From assembly GCA_964512305.1 (NCBI GenBank), contig CAZEIW010000037.1, positions 1 through 19,771 of the forward strand: DNA of 19,771 nucleotides, read 5' to 3'. The first letter of the stretch is position 1, and each line of letters starts with the position of its first letter. Below, piece after piece: positions 15,333-19,771 of this stretch. Made by a program: the position numbers and the translations under genes. The DNA is from CAZEIW01 sp964512305 (lineage in GTDB: Bacteria; Pseudomonadota; Gammaproteobacteria; Burkholderiales; Burkholderiaceae_F). The notes under the pieces were generated by a model, which was not told the DNA's origin, ran no database searches, and worked only from the letters and a program-made list of their open reading frames with translations.

Positions 15333-16862
15333 ATGCGAAGTCACATCATCATCGGCGCGGGCAGCGCAGGCGCGATCGTCGCCGCGCGACTGTCGGAGCT
15401 GCCGCAAACCAGGGTGCTCGTGCTCGAGGCCGGTCCGGACTACACGAGCGCGCAGGCGATGCCGCCCGACCTGCTCGACTCGAAGAACATCCCGGGACCC
15501 GCCCACGATTGGAACTACAGCGCGATTCCGGTCGATGGTCGGACCATGCCCTATCTGCGCGGCAAGGTTGTCGGCGGGACCTCGGCCATCAACGCGGCCG
15601 GCGCTTTGTGGCCTCGGCCGTCCGACTTCGATGCCTGGGCGGGCCTGGGCAACACGCAGTGGCGTTTCGCCGATGTGGCGCCCGACTTTCAGCGCCTGGA
15701 GAACGATCCCGCGGGGATCGGACTGCATCACGGCCACAGCGGGCCGATCCCGATTGCACGGTACCGCGACGACGAGCTCGTTCCGATCCAGCGTGCTTTC
15801 CGCGAGGGTTGCCTTGCCTGCGGCTTCGCCGCGTGCGAGGACCACAACGACCTGACGAGCTCGGGTGTCGGACCCTGGCCGATGAATCGGATCGGCAGCA
15901 TGCGGATTTCGACGCTGCTGTCGCACTTCAATCCGGCGCGCGCACGAGGGAACCTCACGATGCGCGCGAGCACGCTGGTCGATCGGCTGCTGCTCGACGG
16001 CGCGATCGTGCGCGGCGTCCGTCTCGTGGACGGGAGCGTCGAGAAAGCCGATTGCGTCACGCTCAGTGCCGGCGCGATCGGGACCGCCGCGATCCTGATG
16101 CGCTCCGGAATCGGCCCGAAGCCCGAGCTCGAAGCCCTCGGCATCCGATCGACCATCGATTTGCCCGGCGTCGGTGCGCGCCTGTGGGACCATTGCGCGG
16201 TTCCGATCCGGTTGGTGCCGAACGCCGGCGAATGCGTCATCGGGCGCGACCCGCGATTTCAGGTCATGGCGCGCTTCACTGCACCAGGATCCCCGCAGTC
16301 CGACGATATGCAGCTGGTGATGACGACGCATCTCGACCTGCGACCGATGCCGGCCCTGATGGCCGAGGCAGGCGTTCCGGTCGTCGCGGTCCTGCGAGTG
16401 GCGCTGATGTTGCCGCGCGGTCACGGACGGCTGGCGCTGCAAAGCCCCGATCCGTCCGCGCAGCCGAGGATCGAGCTGAGCTACTGCGCGGACCGGGAAG
16501 ACGAGCGCCGCTTGATCGAGGGCGTGCGCCTTGCCTGGAAGGCGTTGAAGTCATCGGCGATGACGAACGCGTATCAACGCATCGCGGGACTCTCGGAGCA
16601 GACGGTCGAGTCCGACGAGCAGCTCGGGAACTACATCCGGGCGAACATCGGAACGTACTGTCACGCCTCGGGCACGGCGCCGATCGGACCCGATGACGAT
16701 CCGGGTGCGGTGCTCGATCAGAGCTGCAGGGTGCGCGGCACCGAGAACCTCTTCGTGGCCGACGCCTCGGTGTTCCCGTCGATGCCGGGTGCGGTTCCTA
16801 ATCTGACCGTGATGATGCTCGGCGAACGGGTTTCGAACTGGCTGAAATCCGCTGCCCGCTGA
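15333..16862 (+). CDS. GMC-family FAD-dependent alcohol oxidoreductase
   Basis: A 509-aa flavoenzyme of the glucose-methanol-choline family, expected to oxidise an alcohol to a carbonyl. The FAD dinucleotide site is IIIGAGSAGAIVAARL (5-20) with the acidic VLVLEAGPDY strand end. The GMC signature region YLRGKVVGGTSAINAAG (74-90) is present. The C-terminal catalytic region has TYCHASGTAPIG with His444, then VADASVFPSMPGAVPNLTV with Asn490, matching the His/Asn active-site pair of many GMC dehydrogenases. There is no signal peptide, so it is probably cytosolic. It is divergent from the ABC-DHA kinase operon across a gap with shared operator-like repeats, so it may oxidise the imported polyol. 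GMC proteins of similar size also serve in mycofactocin systems, but no mycofactocin gene is seen here. Confidence 0.9.
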   Translation: MRSHIIIGAGSAGAIVAARLSELPQTRVLVLEAGPDYTSAQAMPPDLLDSKNIPGPAHDWNYSAIPVDGRTMPYLRGKVVGGTSAINAAGALWPRPSDFDAWAGLGNTQWRFADVAPDFQRLENDPAGIGLHHGHSGPIPIARYRDDELVPIQRAFREGCLACGFAACEDHNDLTSSGVGPWPMNRIGSMRISTLLSHFNPARARGNLTMRASTLVDRLLLDGAIVRGVRLVDGSVEKADCVTLSAGAIGTAAILMRSGIGPKPELEALGIRSTIDLPGVGARLWDHCAVPIRLVPNAGECVIGRDPRFQVMARFTAPGSPQSDDMQLVMTTHLDLRPMPALMAEAGVPVVAVLRVALMLPRGHGRLALQSPDPSAQPRIELSYCADREDERRLIEGVRLAWKALKSSAMTNAYQRIAGLSEQTVESDEQLGNYIRANIGTYCHASGTAPIGPDDDPGAVLDQSCRVRGTENLFVADASVFPSMPGAVPNLTVMMLGERVSNWLKSAAR

Positions 16863-16878
16863 GACTTCTCGACACCGC

Positions 16879-18642
16879 TCAGAGATCGATCACCACGTCA
16901 CCTTGCGGGCGGGCGCAGCAGATCAGGAGATTTTCCTTCGCCGGCGGATCGAGGGGATCGGGCCGGTAGCTGACGGACCCGGATATCAATCCGCTTTCGC
17001 AGTTGTGACAGACGCCGGTGCGGCACGACCAGCGGACCGGAACGTCGCACGCTTCCGCCAACTCGAGAAGGCTCTGGTCGCCTTGGCGCCAGCGCGCCGC
17101 GATGCCACTCCGCGCGAAGGACACGAGCGGCCCGGTGCCGGGAGGACCCGCGGGCTCATGCGGTGCGCGCACCGGGGTGGCGACCACACCCGGCATCCGC
17201 GAGGGTCCACCCGAAAAAACCTCTGAGCGGATCCGGTCCCCAGGCACCCCCCAAGCGGCCAGGCACGTCCTCAGGTCACCCATGAAGCCCGGTGGCCCGC
17301 ACATGTAGAAGTCGCCATCCCGCGGAACCCCCCACTCGCCGAGACCCTCGATCCCCATGCGGCCGGTCGCGTCGTAGTCCCGCCCTTCCCGATCGTCCGC
17401 CGCCGGCCGGCTGTACCAGATACGGCTTCGGGCGCGGGCGAGCATTCCGAGAAGCTGCCGTGTCTCCACCGCGAAGGGATGGGACTTTCCATCGCGTGCA
17501 ACGTGCAGCCACCAGACCTCCCGCGGGGTCGCACCGGCAGCGAGAGCGTGCAACATCGCGAGCACGGGCGTCGCGCCGATCCCCGCGCTCAGGAACACCA
17601 CCGGCCCGTCGCCCGGCTGCAAGGTGAAGTTTCCTCTAGGCTCGCTGACATCGAGGATGTCGCCCGTTCGAACGCTGCTGTTCAGGTAGTTCCCGGCGGC
17701 ACCGTCCGGCTCCACCTTGACGCTGACGCGATACCGCTCATCGGAGAGAGGTCCAGAGAGCGAATAGCTCCGTACGAGCACAGGACCGTCCGGCCTCGGC
17801 CGCAAACGGAGCACGACGAATTGGCCGGCGAGTGGGGTCGTGAGCGGCCTTCCATCCGCCGGCTCCAGCGACAGCGAGATCACGTCCGCGCATTCACGAT
17901 CGATCCGCGCAATTCGCAGCGGACGAAAGCCCGGCGCCGCCGTCCGCGCAGCCGCTGCGGGCATCAGACCCGCGTTGCCCGTCGCGCCGGGGGCTGCATC
18001 CTGACTTCGACTCAACGCCTCGAAGGACGCGCGCCAACCGGGGGACAGCGCCGGGATCCGGAGCACGCGCTCGAGGCGATCGCGAGGGTGACGGGAGGTG
18101 TACAGCAGCGCATTGACCTCGGCAACGGTCATGCGCTCCGGCCCTCGAGCAACTGTGAGGATCGCATCACCGGCATCGACCTCGCCTTCTTCGAGGACGC
18201 GCAGGTAGAAGCCAGGCCGTCCGCTGGAGGTCAGCAGGGCAGCCATCTGGGGCTCGTCCATGCGAATCCCGACGCGGAAGCAGGTGGTCCGGGGCTGGGT
18301 CACCTCGAACAGCGCGGTCCCGATCCGGTAGCGGTCGCCGATGCAGACCTCGTCGTCCGGCAACCCTTCGACGGTGAAGTTCTCGCCGAACTGCCCGTGG
18401 GTCAGTCCGCTGCGGCCCAGCCGCTCCTCCCAGTACCGATACGATTCGGCCTGATACACGAAAACGGCTCGCTGCTCTCCCCCGTGGCCACCGAGATCGC
18501 CCTGCCCGTCGCCTTCGACGTTGAGCCGCCCGACCCGGCGACGATCCCGTACCGGCTCCTTCCAGATGCCGGTGCGCACGGTTCGTCCGCGCCACTGGAT
18601 GTCACGCGGCAAGCCGACGTTGACGGAGAGCAGCCGGGCCAT
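16879..18642 (-). CDS. MOSC domain / flavin reductase / 2Fe-2S ferredoxin fusion protein
   Basis: A 587-aa three-part protein. Residues 1-165 form a YiiM-like MOSC domain with GDGQGDLGGHGG (44-55), GQFGENFTVEGL (83-94) and VTQPRTTCFRVG with Cys121, the usual molybdenum-ligand position. A 3-alpha-like helical segment (about 168-212) follows. Residues about 238-340 are a ferredoxin-reductase FAD/FMN domain (RSYSLSG at 291-297), then an NAD-binding domain (VFLSAGIGATPVLAMLHAL at 349-367, FYMCGPPGFM at 445-454). The end (505-587) is a plant-type 2Fe-2S domain with Cys540, Cys545, Cys548 and Cys575 or Cys576. It likely moves electrons from NAD(P)H to the molybdenum site, for example to reduce N-hydroxylated bases or amines as YiiM does. 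Substrate inferred. No clear Shine-Dalgarno precedes the ATG; it lies 31 bp after the DUF4197 gene. Confidence 0.9.
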   Translation of the reverse strand: MARLLSVNVGLPRDIQWRGRTVRTGIWKEPVRDRRRVGRLNVEGDGQGDLGGHGGEQRAVFVYQAESYRYWEERLGRSGLTHGQFGENFTVEGLPDDEVCIGDRYRIGTALFEVTQPRTTCFRVGIRMDEPQMAALLTSSGRPGFYLRVLEEGEVDAGDAILTVARGPERMTVAEVNALLYTSRHPRDRLERVLRIPALSPGWRASFEALSRSQDAAPGATGNAGLMPAAAARTAAPGFRPLRIARIDRECADVISLSLEPADGRPLTTPLAGQFVVLRLRPRPDGPVLVRSYSLSGPLSDERYRVSVKVEPDGAAGNYLNSSVRTGDILDVSEPRGNFTLQPGDGPVVFLSAGIGATPVLAMLHALAAGATPREVWWLHVARDGKSHPFAVETRQLLGMLARARSRIWYSRPAADDREGRDYDATGRMGIEGLGEWGVPRDGDFYMCGPPGFMGDLRTCLAAWGVPGDRIRSEVFSGGPSRMPGVVATPVRAPHEPAGPPGTGPLVSFARSGIAARWRQGDQSLLELAEACDVPVRWSCRTGVCHNCESGLISGSVSYRPDPLDPPAKENLLICCARPQGDVVIDL

Positions 18643-18673
18643 GGCATCGCATCTGCGGCCGTGGTTCGCTTCC

Positions 18674-19381
18674 TCAGCGAGCGCCGAACACCTTCTTCAG
18701 TATCGCGCTCCCGGTGGCGGCGGGGTCGGCGCGAATCTTCCTCTCTTCGTCGGCCATGACCAGGAACAGGCCGTCCAGCGCCTTGTTCGTGACGTGGCCC
18801 TCGATGCTGGCGTCGCCCTGAACCAGCCCGAATGATTGCGCCTTCCCGGCAATATCGTCATACAGGCGAGCCAACCCGATCTGGCGCGTGACATTGGTGA
18901 CGATCGGCAGGAAGAGTCCCGCCAGCGGCTCCCGCGTCTTCCTCTCGAAGTATTGCGTGGCGGCGTCGTCGCCACCGCTGACAATGCCTTTCGCATCCTC
19001 GACGGTCATCGATTCGACCGCATCCACGAGGAGCTTGCGCGCTCCGGGGACCGCCTGCTCCGCCGCGCGATTGACGGCGAGGTGCAGGTCGTCGAGCCTC
19101 TGCTGGAGTCCCAGCATGCGGAAGGGGCCTTCCGCTTTGGCGAGCCAGTCGGGAAGCGGGATGCGCACGCGTTCGTCGCCCCAAAAACCGTCGGTCTTTC
19201 CGAGCGCGTCGACGGCCGCCCCGGCACCGCGCTCCAGCGCCGCGCGGATCGCGGCAGTGAAGTCGTCCGACGAAGACGGCGACGGAAGCAGGTCCGCGCA
19301 GCCCGTGGGCAGCGCGAGGCCGCAGGCCGCTGCGAGGATCAGGCGGCGCCGAAGCGCGAGCTGGTCGGCGGGCGATGCGAT
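18674..19381 (-). CDS. DUF4197 family exported protein, probable ATC start
   Basis: A 235-aa protein clearly of the DUF4197 family: AVDALGKTDGFWGDERVRIPLPDWL, then LGLQQRLDDLHLAVNRAAE, MTVEDAKGIVSGGDDAATQY, and TNKALDGLFLVMADEERKIR with a terminal ILKKVFG. The family has no established function; members are secreted or periplasmic. The N-terminus has RRR then LILAAACGLALPTGC (positions 14-28), a signal-like segment ending in a lipobox-like LPTGC with a non-ideal -3 residue. No ATG, GTG or TTG occurs in frame between here and well inside dodecin. GAGGA, in the end of dodecin, lies 6 nt upstream of ATC at 19381, so I take ATC as the start. A CTG further in would remove the basic n-region. The start is uncertain; the family assignment is firm. 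Confidence 0.8.
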   Translation of the reverse strand: MASPADQLALRRRLILAAACGLALPTGCADLLPSPSSSDDFTAAIRAALERGAGAAVDALGKTDGFWGDERVRIPLPDWLAKAEGPFRMLGLQQRLDDLHLAVNRAAEQAVPGARKLLVDAVESMTVEDAKGIVSGGDDAATQYFERKTREPLAGLFLPIVTNVTRQIGLARLYDDIAGKAQSFGLVQGDASIEGHVTNKALDGLFLVMADEERKIRADPAATGSAILKKVFGAR

Positions 19382-19383
19382 GG

Positions 19384-19593
19384 CTATTCCTCGAGCGTGA
19401 ACCCGACTTTCATCGTGACCTGCCAGTGGTCGATCTTGCCGCCGGTGACCGTGCCGCGGGTCTCGATGATCTGGAACCAGTGCATGTTGCGGATGGTCTT
19501 GGACGCCCTCGCGATCGCGCTCTGCACGGCATCCTCGATCGATGTCGACGATGAACCTGTCAGTTCGATTAGCTTGTAAGTGTGATTGCTCAT
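19384..19593 (-). CDS. Dodecin family flavin-binding protein
   Basis: A 69-aa dodecin: a small cytosolic protein that assembles into hollow dodecamers storing or buffering flavins. It shows the family pattern: HTYKLIELTGSSSTSIEDAV near the start, AIARASKTIRNMHWFQIIET (26-45, with the flavin-stacking Trp39), then GKIDHWQVTMKVGFTLE at the end. Length is normal. GGGAGG precedes the ATG at 19593. Its stop (19384-19386) is 2 bp before the proposed ATC start of the DUF4197 gene, whose ribosome-binding site lies inside the dodecin end, so the two are probably coupled. The flavoprotein fusion gene downstream on the same strand fits a flavin theme, but that link is only suggestive. Confidence 0.93.
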   Translation of the reverse strand: MSNHTYKLIELTGSSSTSIEDAVQSAIARASKTIRNMHWFQIIETRGTVTGGKIDHWQVTMKVGFTLEE

Positions 19594-19771
19594 CGAAGCC
19601 TCCCTTGACGTGTCGGCGGATGGAACGCACGAGCTTACCCCATGCGATCCCCTCTCCCGCTTGCGGGAGAGCCTGCTGCCGCTTCGGCGGCGGCACACGG
19701 ACCATGAACCGCGTGCCAGCAAGAATGACGCCCGTGAATGCCGCGGGGGGTGCTCGAGGGGGGGCGCAGCC
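19594..19771. other. Intergenic region with two stable hairpins
   Basis: No gene is evident. CTCTCCCGC-TT-GCGGGAGAG (19652-19671) is a perfect 9-bp inverted repeat of the kind found as dispersed extragenic palindromes in proteobacteria. GCCGC-TTCG-GCGGC (19678-19691) is a UUCG-type tetraloop hairpin whose stem can extend three more pairs including one wobble. Neither is followed by a T-run on either strand, so intrinsic termination is not well supported. The dodecin promoter should lie here on the minus strand, but I see no clear -35/-10 pair. Confidence 0.6.

Noticed and set aside
13748..16696. Very long plus-strand open frame (over 900 codons) antisense to the binding protein and running into the GMC gene in another frame
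   Set aside because: It lies opposite or out of frame with genes that have clear family motifs. Its translation is Arg/Ala/His/Gly-rich with no domain, as expected from GC-rich shadow frames.
15333..16862. Mycofactocin-associated GMC oxidoreductase (MftG)
   Set aside because: Size and family fit loosely, but no mycofactocin biosynthesis gene is in the window and the context is a polyol/ketose operon.
19652..19691. Intrinsic terminator made of the two right-end hairpins
   Set aside because: Stems are strong but neither strand has a following T-run, and the hairpins lie upstream of the minus-strand dodecin gene. They are more likely extragenic palindromes.

Overview
The window is GC-rich, densely coded bacterial chromosomal DNA. 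The gene set (VAT-1-like quinone reductase, DUF4197 protein, dodecin, MalFGK-type ABC importer, split PTS-dependent dihydroxyacetone kinase) and the palindromic intergenic repeats suggest a free-living proteobacterium, probably a betaproteobacterium (Burkholderiales-like). This is inference: there is no rRNA or other phylogenetic marker here.

Left part (1-4880). A block of tandem and palindromic repeats (about 1-252) precedes dut (dUTPase, +). dut converges on a gene for a secreted HAF-repeat protein (-). The HAF gene is divergent from a zinc-free quinone oxidoreductase of the VAT-1/QOR type (+). Next on + is a 503-aa protein with an N-terminal DUF4157 (eCIS core) domain carrying HELAH and a C-terminal region with a JAMM-like HTHP...SVGD pattern. 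No contractile injection system genes are visible around it.

Central part (4895-14977, all on -). Twelve tightly packed genes form one apparent operon. In transcription order they are: periplasmic binding protein, two MalF/MalG-type permeases, a 67-aa two-helix membrane protein, two ABC ATPases, DhaL, a DhaM-type EIIA, an HPr, a full-length PEP-utilising enzyme I, a small HTH-like protein and DhaK. Most junctions overlap (ATGA, TGATG or 8 bp) or are separated by 2-11 bp. The layout joins an ABC importer to a PEP-driven dihydroxyacetone kinase that has its own private phosphorelay: PEP to EI to HPr to EIIA(DhaM) to DhaL-ADP to a ketose bound on DhaK. The order EIIA-HPr-EI repeats the domain order of fused DhaM proteins.

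Divergent gene (15333-16862, +). A GMC-family flavin alcohol oxidoreductase faces away from the operon across a 355-bp regulatory gap holding an AT-rich island with repeated CTAAACA boxes. A reasonable hypothesis is import of a polyol such as glycerol, oxidation to a ketose by the GMC enzyme, then phosphorylation by DhaKLM. No glycerol kinase or glycerol-3-phosphate dehydrogenase is present in the window.

Right part (16879-19771, -). Dodecin, a DUF4197 protein (apparently starting at a rare ATC codon directly behind dodecin) and a MOSC / flavin reductase / 2Fe-2S fusion protein lie in one direction with short gaps. The window ends in intergenic hairpins.
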